DNA from: Luteibacter sp. dw_328
GTDB lineage: Bacteria > Pseudomonadota > Gammaproteobacteria > Xanthomonadales > Rhodanobacteraceae
Direction of reading: 5' to 3'
Assembly (NCBI RefSeq): GCF_018449605.1
Contig: NZ_JAAVUW010000003.1
Span: 62,001 to 126,000 of the forward strand
DNA: 64,000 nucleotides
Both the position numbers and the translations under genes were made by a program. This document shows positions 16,119 to 24,649 of this stretch, in pieces (position 1 is the first letter of the stretch; each line of letters opens with the position of its first letter). The notes beneath the pieces were generated by a model that worked only from the letters and a program-made list of their open reading frames with translations, was not told the DNA's origin and searched no databases.

Positions 16119-17006
16119 CTACGCCGGAAAAAGGTTTGCTCCGAAATAGTCCAGGAAAGCGCGAAGACGCGGCGCGATATGGCGACTGGATGGCCACACG
16201 GCTCGGAACACGTTCTCATGGTCGAGAAAGTCGTCGAGGACGCGGACCAGCCGTCCCGACGTCACGCTGGGCGCGACCGTGAAGTCCGGTACGCAGGTGA
16301 TACCGCAATCGGCCTCGGCCATTTCCAGCAACGGGGCAAGCGTACTGGCGGCCGCAGCGACGGGCAGCGGCACGTCGGGGCCCTTGTTGTCCTGCCGGAA
16401 GGGCCAGCGTTCGAGCTTTCCCGTGGTGGGAAATCGATGGTGGAGACAGGCGTGGGAGATCAGATCGGCGGGGACTTTCGGCGTTCCCGCGCGCTTGAGG
16501 TAACCCGGCGACGCCACCAGAACCAGGTGATACAAACCCAGCCGCCTCGACATCAGGCGTGAGTCCACGCCCTCACCCGTGCGGATGGCCACGTCGAAAC
16601 CTTCGTTGACGATGTCGACCAGGCGGTCGCTGTAGTCGAGATCGAGCTCGATCTCGGGGTACTTCGCCATGAAACCCGCCAGCGTCGGCGCGAAAAGGCC
16701 ACCGAGGATAGGCAGGCTGACACGCAGCTTGCCGCGTGGCGTGGCCCGGTTGCCAGCCAACTCACGCTCTACATCGCCGATTTCCTGGAGGATGCGCCGG
16801 CAGCTCTCCAGCAGCATCTCGCCTTCCGGGGTCAGCGAGATGCTCCGTGTGCTGCGATGGAACAGGCGCACACCCAGGTGCGCCTCGAGGCGGGCAATCG
16901 TCTTGCCTATGGCCGACGAGGACAACCCGAGGATGCGGCCAGCCTGCGTGAAGCTGCGCGTTTCGGCAGCGTGGACGAAGGTGGCGAGGGAGCTCAGGCT
17001 GTCCAA
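16119..17006 (-). CDS. LysR family transcriptional regulator
   Basis: 295 residues. The chosen start is a TTG at 17006 giving DSLSSLATFVHA, the normal LysR beginning, with a GATGAGG ribosome site eight bases upstream; the open frame extends further but without family likeness. The helix-turn-helix is at residues 15-55 and the effector-binding domain fills the rest. It is just downstream of, and on the same strand as, the old yellow enzyme gene at 17071, with a gap of 64 bases, so the two may share a transcript. Confidence 0.85.
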   Translation of the reverse strand: MDSLSSLATFVHAAETRSFTQAGRILGLSSSAIGKTIARLEAHLGVRLFHRSTRSISLTPEGEMLLESCRRILQEIGDVERELAGNRATPRGKLRVSLPILGGLFAPTLAGFMAKYPEIELDLDYSDRLVDIVNEGFDVAIRTGEGVDSRLMSRRLGLYHLVLVASPGYLKRAGTPKVPADLISHACLHHRFPTTGKLERWPFRQDNKGPDVPLPVAAAASTLAPLLEMAEADCGITCVPDFTVAPSVTSGRLVRVLDDFLDHENVFRAVWPSSRHIAPRLRAFLDYFGANLFPA

Positions 17007-17070
17007 GGCGGGCGCCTCATCCGGGGTAGGAAGGCTACATCGTGCTGCCTTCCGCCCTTTCAAGGCAATC

Positions 17071-18183
17071 TCAGGCCATCGCCGCCTCGGCATGCGCCGG
17101 ATAGTCCGTGTAACCGGCGGCGGTACCGCCATAGAACGTATCGCGGTCATAGGGAGCCAGCGGGGCACCGTCGGCGATGCGCGCCGGCAGGTCCGGATTG
17201 GAGATGAAGAAGCGACCGAAGGCGACCAGATCCGCGCTGCCTTCGGCGAGGATCGCCTCGGCGGATTCCGGCGTGAAGCCACCGGCAGCGATCAGCGGGC
17301 CGTGGAAGAACTGGCGCAGCAGGCGCGACGCCACTGGGTTCTGGTCCTTCGATGCATCTTCCGCATTGCCGAGCACGCGCGGCTCGATGAGGTGCAGATA
17401 GGCCAGGTTGAGCTTGTCGAGCTCGGCGGCGACGTACGTGAACAGCGCCTCCGGGTTCGAATCCTTCATGGCGCCGAAGCTGCCACTCGGCCCCAGGCGC
17501 ACCGCGACGCGGTCGCTGCCCCAGACCGAGATAGCGGCCTTCGTGATGTCGAGCAGGAAGCGGGCGCGCTTTTCGATGCTGCCACCGTAGCTGTCCGTGC
17601 GCTTGTTCGAACCGTCCTGCAGGAACTGGTCGATCAGGTAGCCGTTCGCGCCGTGAATCTCGACACCGTCGAAGCCAGCCTCTTTGCCACGGACAGCGGC
17701 GAGGCGGAACTGCTCCACCATATCGACCACCTCGGCTTCGCTCAGCGCACGATGCGGCGAGCTCGGTACCCAGCCATTGGCGGTATAGGCGACGCCTTCA
17801 TAGGCTACTTCGGACGGAGCGACGGGCGCGCCGCCATCCGGCTGCATGTCGGAGTGCGACTGGCGGCCCGCGTGGAACAGCTGAAGGAAGATCAAGCCAC
17901 CCTTGGCGTGCACCGCGTCGGTGACGCGCTTCCATCCCGGGATCTGCTCGTCGGCATAGATGCCAGGCGAGCCAAGGTAGCCGCCGCCGTTCGGCGCGAC
18001 CACGGTCGCCTCCGACACGATATAGCCGCCCCTGGAAGCACGCTGGCGGTAGTACTCGACCATCAGGTCGCCCGGGTTGTCGCCCGGCTGCTCGGAGCGC
18101 ATGCGGGTCAGGGGCGCCATGACCACGCGGTGGTCGAGTCGGATAGCGCCAAGGGAGATCGGTTCAAGGAGTTTGCGGGTCAT
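17071..18183 (-). CDS. Old yellow enzyme family ene-reductase (NemA-like)
   Basis: 370 residues of the FMN-binding TIM barrel: VVMAPLTRMRS at the start, LQLFHAGRQSH near residue 100 and the substrate-binding pair in HGANGYLIDQF near residue 180. GRFFISNPDLP near the end is the FMN phosphate loop. Such enzymes reduce the double bond of enals, enones, maleimides or nitro compounds with NADPH, often as a detoxification step. It begins 151 bases from the antiporter gene end and precedes a LysR gene on the same strand, the likely regulator. Confidence 0.93.
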   Translation of the reverse strand: MTRKLLEPISLGAIRLDHRVVMAPLTRMRSEQPGDNPGDLMVEYYRQRASRGGYIVSEATVVAPNGGGYLGSPGIYADEQIPGWKRVTDAVHAKGGLIFLQLFHAGRQSHSDMQPDGGAPVAPSEVAYEGVAYTANGWVPSSPHRALSEAEVVDMVEQFRLAAVRGKEAGFDGVEIHGANGYLIDQFLQDGSNKRTDSYGGSIEKRARFLLDITKAAISVWGSDRVAVRLGPSGSFGAMKDSNPEALFTYVAAELDKLNLAYLHLIEPRVLGNAEDASKDQNPVASRLLRQFFHGPLIAAGGFTPESAEAILAEGSADLVAFGRFFISNPDLPARIADGAPLAPYDRDTFYGGTAAGYTDYPAHAEAAMA

Positions 18184-18334
18184 GGAAGTCGGCCGGTAGT
18201 GGGAAGGAGAGACCGCGGAAACATCCGCGCTTCGCCATCAGTTGGGCCCTCCCTTCGCCAGGCAGTAGCCCGGCGGGATTCCAGACAGTGCGGCCGTGGA
18301 TTCCGCAATGACCACTACCGCGTAAGCGACGCGA

Positions 18335-19927
18335 TCAGGGGCTCTGCCGGTCGTTCTCGGCAGAGATCTCCTGCATGTCGAGGTCGCGTTCGAAGTAGTG
18401 CAGGAGTTCGTCGTGGATCTGCCCCGAGCGGTGTAACCGGAGCAGTTCCACGCGGCCCGCCGCGAGCGCGGCGAGGATCACGTCGTAGTGAGCTTCGCGT
18501 CCGCCGGTGAAATCCTGCGGGGCAACGGCATAGCGTTCGGCCACCGTCACGCGATACGTGTACTGCTCGAGCAGACGAGGATGGACAAGGTGCCCTTCGC
18601 TGTCGTACGCATGCGCCTTGACCGCCTCCAGTTGCGCGAGGTCGATCAGCCTGTTTGCCTGACCCTCATTGAGGTGCACGGTGTCGACATGCACGGCGCT
18701 ATCGAGTTTCAGCCAGCGAATAACCGGGGCGATCGTGCCGCCCTGCACCACCACCGTCACCAGGATGACCGCGAAGGCCGCGGCGAGCGTCAGGTCGCGC
18801 CCGGGCATCTGTTCGGGCAACGACAGCGCGATAGCCAGTGTCACCACGCCACGCATGCCAGCCCAGCTGAGCAGGAACGAGGCCGACGGTGATGCCGGGG
18901 CAACCTTCTTGCCGACGAGACGCGCCAGCGGCCGGCGCAGGTAATCGGTGGCGTAAACCCATAAGAAGCGAGAAACAATCACGGCGGCGAGGACGGCCAG
19001 GATCGGTCCGCCGAGGGCGTCCAGCGCGCTGCCGATGCCGCCGAGGCGCTCGACCACGCCGCGCAGCGAAAAGCCGATGAGAATGAACACCAGGGCTTCA
19101 AGCAGGAAGATCATCACGGCCCAGAACGCCGTGGCGCGCATGCGTACGTTGGCCGAAAAGATGTCGTGCTGGTACCAGCCCAGCAGGATGCCGGTCGTCA
19201 CCACCGACAGCACGCCGGAAACATGCAGGCTTTCACCACCGATATACGCCGCCCAGGGCGACAGGCACGCGGCGGTGATCGCCAGGTAGACATGCGTGAT
19301 GCGACGAACGACCTGGACCGCGATAAAGCCCACCACGGCACCGACGACCACGCCGCCGGCCGCCAGGCCCACGAAACTGAGCGCGGCCTGTTGTGCACTG
19401 AAGGCGCCGGTCAGCGCAGCGGCGACGGCGAACCGAAACAGCACGAGCCCCGTCGCATCGTTGAGCAGGCTCTCACCCTCGAGCAGGACCATGAGCCGCC
19501 GCGGCAGGCGCACTTTGCCGAGCACGGCTTTCGCGGCCACGGCGTCCGGCGGCGACACGACGGCACCCAGTGCGAAACAGGCCGCCCAGGGCAGTGAAGG
19601 CACGACCCAGTGCACGGTGGCACCCACGGCAAGCGTCGTGAAAACGACGGCACCGATGGCAAGCCAGAGGATGCCACCCAGGTACTTACGGAAGTCCGAC
19701 CAGACCGTGTAATACGCCCCGTCCTGAAGCAGCGGCGGCAGGAAGACGATCAACACCAACTCCGGGTCGAAGGTCACTGGCGGGATACCGGGAAGGAACG
19801 CGATACCGATCCCACCCGCCAGGAGCGCTGCCGCCGAAGGCAGCCGAAAACGCCGCGCGATCAGCTCGAGCGCAAGGATCGCGACCAGAAGCAAAAGCAC
19901 GAACTTGAACGTTTCTGTCGACGACAT
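18335..19927 (-). CDS. Na+/H+ antiporter, CPA1 family
   Basis: 530 residues. The start MSSTETFKF at 19927 lies directly before the first helix; a longer frame upstream is antisense to the next gene and rejected. Twelve or so membrane helices include FLPPLLQDGAYY, SPPDA (carboxylate-bearing half-helix) and EGESLLNDATG, the hallmark of the NhaP/NHE-type CPA1 exchangers. The last 110 residues form a soluble regulatory tail (charged and helical). It exchanges cytoplasmic Na+ or K+ for protons across the inner membrane. It is divergent from the LysR gene at 19997. Confidence 0.93.
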   Translation of the reverse strand: MSSTETFKFVLLLLVAILALELIARRFRLPSAAALLAGGIGIAFLPGIPPVTFDPELVLIVFLPPLLQDGAYYTVWSDFRKYLGGILWLAIGAVVFTTLAVGATVHWVVPSLPWAACFALGAVVSPPDAVAAKAVLGKVRLPRRLMVLLEGESLLNDATGLVLFRFAVAAALTGAFSAQQAALSFVGLAAGGVVVGAVVGFIAVQVVRRITHVYLAITAACLSPWAAYIGGESLHVSGVLSVVTTGILLGWYQHDIFSANVRMRATAFWAVMIFLLEALVFILIGFSLRGVVERLGGIGSALDALGGPILAVLAAVIVSRFLWVYATDYLRRPLARLVGKKVAPASPSASFLLSWAGMRGVVTLAIALSLPEQMPGRDLTLAAAFAVILVTVVVQGGTIAPVIRWLKLDSAVHVDTVHLNEGQANRLIDLAQLEAVKAHAYDSEGHLVHPRLLEQYTYRVTVAERYAVAPQDFTGGREAHYDVILAALAAGRVELLRLHRSGQIHDELLHYFERDLDMQEISAENDRQSP

Positions 19928-19996
19928 GATGACCCCTGCGAAAGCGGGACAGCCCGCAGCATCCCAAGCATAGACGAGGAGGACTATCCTTTGCGG

Positions 19997-20935
19997 ATGG
20001 ACCGTATCGAAGCTATGAAGGTGTTCGTTGCCGCGTTGGACGAGGGCAGCCTTGCGGGTGCCGGCCGGCGACTTTCGCGATCGCCGGCGGCGGTGAGCCG
20101 GGCCATCGCCTTCCTCGAACATCACGTCGGTGCCGAGCTGCTTCATCGCACCACCCGGTCGATCCGGCTCAGTGAAGCCGGCGAACGCTATGCCGCCGCC
20201 TGCCGTCGCGTGCTGGCCGAACTGGATGAGGCCGACCTCAGTGTGGCGGGCGAGCGGGCGTCGCCGCGTGGCACGCTTACCATCACCGCGCCGCCGGTCA
20301 GCGGCGAGGACATCCTCCGCCCCGTGGTGGACGCCTATCTCGAAGCCTATCCGGACGTATCGATCGACTTCAGGCTGCTCGATCGCCACGCCAATCTCGT
20401 CGACGAAGGCATCGACATCGCCATGCGCGTGGGCGAGCTGCAGGATTCATCGATGGTCGCCACCCGGGTCGGCGGCGACGTGAAACGCGTGGTCGTGGCG
20501 TCGCCGACCTACCTCGATGCTCACCCCCCCATCCATGAGCCTGGCGATCTTCTCCAGCAGCGCATCATCACCACCACGCACTTCGGCCACGACACCTGGG
20601 TGTTTCCGCCCGCACCGGGCAGCTCCGTCCCTCGCTCGATCCGCTTCAAGCCACGGCTCATCGTGAACAGCGTGCGCGCCGCCATGGCCTCGGCTGTGGC
20701 GAACCATGGGGTAACGCGCCTGTACACCTATCACGTGGCCGACCGCGTCCAGGATGGCTCCCTCCGCCTGGTGCTGCGTCACGCCGAGTCGGCCGGATTA
20801 CCCGTGCACCTCATCACGCCTAACGGGCGTCTGGCCGTCCCGAAGGTCCGCAGCTTCGTTGACTTCGCGGTACCGCTGTTACGCACGGAGTTCGCACGCC
20901 TGATGGCCGAGGCGGAGGCCCTGGGAGGCCGTTGA
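19997..20935 (+). CDS. LysR family transcriptional regulator
   Basis: 312 residues beginning MDRIEAMKVFVAALDEGSL. The helix-turn-helix region reads GRRLSRSPAAVSRAIAFLE, followed by the hinge and an effector domain with the PxLDRHANLVDEGIDIA pattern. It lies 69 bases from the divergent antiporter and tail-to-tail with the FrnE-like gene (five bases between stops). Its target could be the antiporter or the oxidoreductase cluster to its right; the sequence does not decide. Confidence 0.92.
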   Translation: MDRIEAMKVFVAALDEGSLAGAGRRLSRSPAAVSRAIAFLEHHVGAELLHRTTRSIRLSEAGERYAAACRRVLAELDEADLSVAGERASPRGTLTITAPPVSGEDILRPVVDAYLEAYPDVSIDFRLLDRHANLVDEGIDIAMRVGELQDSSMVATRVGGDVKRVVVASPTYLDAHPPIHEPGDLLQQRIITTTHFGHDTWVFPPAPGSSVPRSIRFKPRLIVNSVRAAMASAVANHGVTRLYTYHVADRVQDGSLRLVLRHAESAGLPVHLITPNGRLAVPKVRSFVDFAVPLLRTEFARLMAEAEALGGR

Positions 20936-20939
20936 GGCC

Positions 20940-21602
20940 TCAGCGCTGCGCGGCGGCAACGTCCGTCAGCAGGCGTACGTAGCCCTGCGGGTCCTGCGAG
21001 CCTGAAAAGAACGGCTTGTCGTCCATGAAGTAGCTGGGCACGCTGGTCACCCCCGCCCGCTGTACGGCCGCCTCCCGTTGACGTACTTCGGCATGCAGGG
21101 GCGTCGAGCGTGCCACTGCCTGCGGCGCCATGCCGGCACCGGTCGCGAGCGTCTCGAGCACACCGTGGTCGCTAAGGTCCTGGCCCTCGGTGAAGTACGC
21201 GGTGAACATCGCATCGGCAAGCCGTGTCTGCAGGGACGAACCGCCCTCCTTCCAGGCGAGACGGAGCAGCGAGTGCGCGGCCAGGGTGTGCGAGGTGCGT
21301 GTCTGCTTGTCGTAGTTGAAGACAGCGCCAAGCGGACGGCCGGCCGCGACCGCGCGCGCGTCCATGGCCAGTGCATTCTCCCAGCTTCCGAAACGGGTGC
21401 TGCGGAAGGCACGCCGATCCATGCCGTCCGGCGGCAGGGTCGGGTTGAGTTCGAACGGAATCCATTCCAGTTCGACGTCGATGCCCTGCCCGGCCAGTGT
21501 CGCGATGGCCTTGTCCAGGCTGCGCTTGCCAATGAAGCACCAGGGGCAGATCACATCGGCGACGACCTGGAGTTTGAGTACGGTGGTGTCTTGCGCTTGC
21601 AT
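20940..21602 (-). CDS. FrnE-like DsbA-family thiol oxidoreductase
   Basis: 220 residues from ATG 21602. The thioredoxin-like fold has C19-P-W-C22 in VICPWCFIGKR, the FrnE/2-hydroxychromene isomerase-like signature, an all-helical insertion (residues 60-170) and the cis-proline loop GVTSVPSYF near residue 195. No signal peptide is present, so it acts in the cytoplasm, probably in disulfide exchange or glutathione-linked isomerisation. An upstream ATG at 21629 would add nine residues but has a weaker ribosome site. It is followed upstream by an SDR gene on the same strand (80-base gap). Confidence 0.88.
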   Translation of the reverse strand: MQAQDTTVLKLQVVADVICPWCFIGKRSLDKAIATLAGQGIDVELEWIPFELNPTLPPDGMDRRAFRSTRFGSWENALAMDARAVAAGRPLGAVFNYDKQTRTSHTLAAHSLLRLAWKEGGSSLQTRLADAMFTAYFTEGQDLSDHGVLETLATGAGMAPQAVARSTPLHAEVRQREAAVQRAGVTSVPSYFMDDKPFFSGSQDPQGYVRLLTDVAAAQR

Positions 21603-21682
21603 GGGGGGTTCCCGATAGTCTCGTTGCAAAAAGGGCCGCGCGTTCGCGTTGCTCCGCGGACGCGCGGCCCCGTGGTGAGCGA

Positions 21683-22393
21683 TCAGCGACCGGCGTTCTG
21701 GCCACCGTCGACGTAAAGCACTTCACCCGTGGCGAAGCTGGCACCTTCCAGGTACAGCACCGCATCGGTGATGTCGCTGATCTCGCCGATGCGCTTCATC
21801 GGATTGAAGGCAGCGAGGGTCGCGAACGTTTCCGGCGAATGGATCGGGGTCTTGATGAAACCAGGGGACACCGCGTTGATGCGGATGCCTTTCTCGCCGT
21901 ATTCCACGGCCAGTTCTTTGGTCACCGAGGTGAGGCCACCCTTGGTCAGATTGGCGAGCGCCGTCGGGACGCCCGCGATAGCCTGGTTCACGAACGTCGT
22001 GGTGATGCTGACGACGTGACCGCTACCCTGCTTTTCCATCTGCGCAATGGCACGCTGGGTGATGTGGAAGAAACCGGCGAGGTTGGTCGAGATCATCGCG
22101 GCGAAGTCGTCCGTCGTGTACTCGGTGAACGGCTTGGCGATGAAGATGCCCGCATTGTTCACCAGGGTGTCGATGCGACCGAACTTCGCCATCGCTTCAC
22201 GCACGACGCGCTCGGCCGTGGCGGCCTCACCGATGTCGCCGGCGACGGCAAGCACGTCCGGGTCACTGCCCTGGACGATGGAACGCGACGTCGCGACGAC
22301 GCGGAAACCCTTGGCGCGATAGGCCTTGACGAGGCCTTCGCCGATACCCTGCGAACCGCCGGTGATAACGGCGACTTTCTGTTCGTTGCTCAT
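21683..22393 (-). CDS. SDR family protein lacking the catalytic tyrosine
   Basis: 236 residues. The NAD(P)-binding motif TGGSQGIG and the NNAG motif (residues 79-82) are intact, but the active-site line reads PTALANLTKGG, so the position of the Tyr in Tyr-x-x-x-Lys is Ala147 while Lys151 is kept. The serine position is also a Thr-rich run (SITTTF). This matches a divergent SDR branch remembered with an LANLTKGG-type line. The protein probably binds a nucleotide, but normal proton-relay reduction is doubtful. Start MSNEQ at 22393, after the ribosome site GGAG. It may be co-transcribed with the FrnE-like gene. Confidence 0.82.
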   Translation of the reverse strand: MSNEQKVAVITGGSQGIGEGLVKAYRAKGFRVVATSRSIVQGSDPDVLAVAGDIGEAATAERVVREAMAKFGRIDTLVNNAGIFIAKPFTEYTTDDFAAMISTNLAGFFHITQRAIAQMEKQGSGHVVSITTTFVNQAIAGVPTALANLTKGGLTSVTKELAVEYGEKGIRINAVSPGFIKTPIHSPETFATLAAFNPMKRIGEISDITDAVLYLEGASFATGEVLYVDGGQNAGR

Positions 22394-22525
22394 GTCGATC
22401 TCCTCATGGGTACGGCTCACCGTTGAGCCGATGGAACCCAAGTTGGGGATCAAGAGGAACGTGCTGAATGGCCGGCCGCAGGCAGTGACTGTTCCGCTGC
22501 GCGCAATAATGCCTGTCTACGTTCG

Positions 22526-23464
22526 TTACTTGCCCGGATCGGTCGCTCCGAGCTCGCCGGTGTAGTGGGCCAGCCTTGTCTCCACGTCCGGCGTCTTCTG
22601 CAGGCCCTCCTTCATCAACTGGCCGATCTTCGCCTGCGCCTGCGGACGCTGTACCGAGGTGATGAAGGCTGCCCAGCCCGCACCGATCTCGTTGTCGGGC
22701 GGCAGCGAAGGGCCGTTGACCAGTTGCTTGATATCGGCAATAGCCTGCTTGTCGAATCCGGCGATGCGGCGCGCCAGCGCGTCCACGAAGCCATCCAGCT
22801 CGGCATCGGGTAGCGAACGGTTGACGTAGCCATAACGCTCGGCAATATCGCCGTTGATGTCGTCACCGGTGAGCAGGACTTCCAGCGCACGGCCACGCCC
22901 CATCAGACGCGGTAAGCGCGCCATCGGGCCACCACCGGGTACCAGCGCGGCGCCGACTTCCCATTGCGACAGGATCGCCTTTTCGCGGCTGGCAAAGCGC
23001 ATATCGCTGGCCAGTGACAGCTCACTTCCCACACCCGTGGCACGCCCGCGAATCGAAACGATCGACACCACGGGCGCCTTGCTCAGGCGGACGAGCATGT
23101 CGGGTAGCGGGGGTAGCCCGGTCGGCCCGGGGGGAAGACCAGTGGTCTTCTCCAGCGCTGGCACGAAGTCGTAATGGGTGAGGAAGAATCCCGGCACATC
23201 GCTGTCAAACACCACCACACGAAGATCCGGATCCTTCTCGATCGCGGTGATCACTTCATTGAGCTGCGGAATCGTTTCCGGCCCGAAGATGTTGAACGGT
23301 GGATTGTGCAAGGTCACCCGCCAGTACGCAGGCGAGATCTGCCGGACCTTAATCTCCTGTTTGACCGGCGCGGCGCCGTGGTCGGTTGCGGCACCTTCCG
23401 CGCCGAAAGCAGAGCCCGTGACGGCCGCCAGCAGCATCGCCCCGGCCATGAGACATGTTTTCAT
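22526..23464 (-). CDS. Exported enoyl-CoA hydratase/isomerase (crotonase) family protein
   Basis: 312 residues with a clear N-terminal signal peptide (MKTCLMAGAMLLAAVTGSAFGA, cleaved around residue 22) in front of a full crotonase domain. The two oxyanion-hole regions are visible: the FDSDVPGFFLTHYD loop near residue 90 and GVGSELSLASDMRFAS near residue 145. The usual catalytic Glu pair is not both evident. Crotonases normally act on CoA thioesters in the cytoplasm, so a secreted member is unusual; it may have taken on a different ligand. The gene is alone, facing a promoter region shared with the SnoaL-like gene at 23649. Confidence 0.8.
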   Translation of the reverse strand: MKTCLMAGAMLLAAVTGSAFGAEGAATDHGAAPVKQEIKVRQISPAYWRVTLHNPPFNIFGPETIPQLNEVITAIEKDPDLRVVVFDSDVPGFFLTHYDFVPALEKTTGLPPGPTGLPPLPDMLVRLSKAPVVSIVSIRGRATGVGSELSLASDMRFASREKAILSQWEVGAALVPGGGPMARLPRLMGRGRALEVLLTGDDINGDIAERYGYVNRSLPDAELDGFVDALARRIAGFDKQAIADIKQLVNGPSLPPDNEIGAGWAAFITSVQRPQAQAKIGQLMKEGLQKTPDVETRLAHYTGELGATDPGK

Positions 23465-23648
23465 GAGGTCACCTCGGTTTGCGTTTTCGTGTCACGCAAC
23501 AGTAAGTCCGCCGTGACCTGCAGATATAACTTGCAGCGGGTCGAACTTTATTGTCGCTTCGCGTCATGGCACTGGCCAATCGACAGATAGGAAACGATCA
23601 AGTCGGTGCGTATAACCGGAGAGGATTGCCAACACTGGAGGACGATCG

Positions 23649-24137
23649 ATGCGCTTACTCGCCGTTGTACCCATTGCGCTATTGGTTTTCGTCGCCCTTC
23701 CCGTTCATGCCGCATGGCACGCCGCGAATCCGGCAGTTGCGGAAGCCGTGAAGAACCCACGGATCGCCGCTGTGCTCGATGCGACCACACGCATGGACAA
23801 AGCGATCCTGGCTCATGACGTCTCTGCTTTCGGTAACACCTTCACCGACGACGCTGTCGTCAATAATCCTTTCAACATGATTGCGAGAAAAGCCGACGCT
23901 GTTAACAACCTGCGAACGCGGATGATCGATTACACGTCCCTGGACCGATCGATCGAGTACGCCGCAACCAGGGGTGCCCATGACGTGATCCTGATGGGCG
24001 AGGAAACGCTGACGCCCGTCGGCAAAGCGCGCTTTGCCGGCAAGACCGTTCATCGACGGACCACCGAAATCTGGACTGACGAAAGTGGCCAATGGAAACT
24101 GGCGATCCGCCAGGCGACCATTTATTCCGCAGAATGA
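23649..24137 (+). CDS. Exported SnoaL/NTF2-like domain protein
   Basis: 162 residues with a signal peptide (MRLLAVVPIALLVFVALPVHA) followed by an alpha/beta domain of the SnoaL-like or DUF4440 type: the pattern MDKAILAHDVSAFGNTF and the late beta strands (RRTTEIWTDESGQWKLAIRQ). This fold forms a cone with an internal pocket and is used as a small-molecule binder, isomerase or partner subunit. Exported versions are common and poorly understood. It lies 48 bases before the UPF0303 gene on the same strand. Confidence 0.85.
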   Translation: MRLLAVVPIALLVFVALPVHAAWHAANPAVAEAVKNPRIAAVLDATTRMDKAILAHDVSAFGNTFTDDAVVNNPFNMIARKADAVNNLRTRMIDYTSLDRSIEYAATRGAHDVILMGEETLTPVGKARFAGKTVHRRTTEIWTDESGQWKLAIRQATIYSAE

Positions 24138-24184
24138 CGCATGCGTTCTAGAATCCCAGCACTTCCATGGGAGATTCCAGACGC

Positions 24185-24649
24185 ATGACTGACCCGACCT
24201 TAGACGAACTCGCCCGCGAAGAAGCCGCGCTGCAGTTCGACGGCTTCAGCCTGGACACCGCCTGGACCATCGGAAACGCGTTGCGCGAAGGCGCGCTCGC
24301 GCGCTCGGGCGCCGTGGCTATCGAGATCGCCCTGCGCGACCGCCCGCTGTTCTATACGACAACACCGGGCGCCGATACGTCCAACGGCAACTGGATCCGC
24401 CGCAAGCGCAACACCGTGCTCGCGCTCGGTACGAGCACCCTCGTCGTCGGCATGAAGCTGGCGAAGGCTGGCCAGACCCTCGAAGAGCGCTACGGACTTG
24501 CCCCGGCGGAGCATGCCTCCGATGGCGGCGGCTTCCCGCTACGGCTGCGCGCCTTGGGTGTCATTGGCGCGATCACCGTATCCGGCATGCCCTCGCTGGA
24601 GGATCACCGCCTGGTTACGGACGTACTTCGCGCGTTCCTGCCGCGCTGA
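24185..24649 (+). CDS. UPF0303 / heme-degrading-domain (GlcG/HbpS-like) protein
   Basis: 154 residues, start at ATG 24185 after a GGGAG site. The pattern AWTIGNALREGALARSGAVAIEI and the tail GGGFPLR...GAITVSG place it in the UPF0303 family, a sister of GlcG/HbpS-like proteins. Related members bind heme or small acids, but function in this branch is unproven. The protein has no signal peptide. Its last 35 bases overlap the 3' end of the convergent GMC gene. Confidence 0.85.
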   Translation: MTDPTLDELAREEAALQFDGFSLDTAWTIGNALREGALARSGAVAIEIALRDRPLFYTTTPGADTSNGNWIRRKRNTVLALGTSTLVVGMKLAKAGQTLEERYGLAPAEHASDGGGFPLRLRALGVIGAITVSGMPSLEDHRLVTDVLRAFLPR

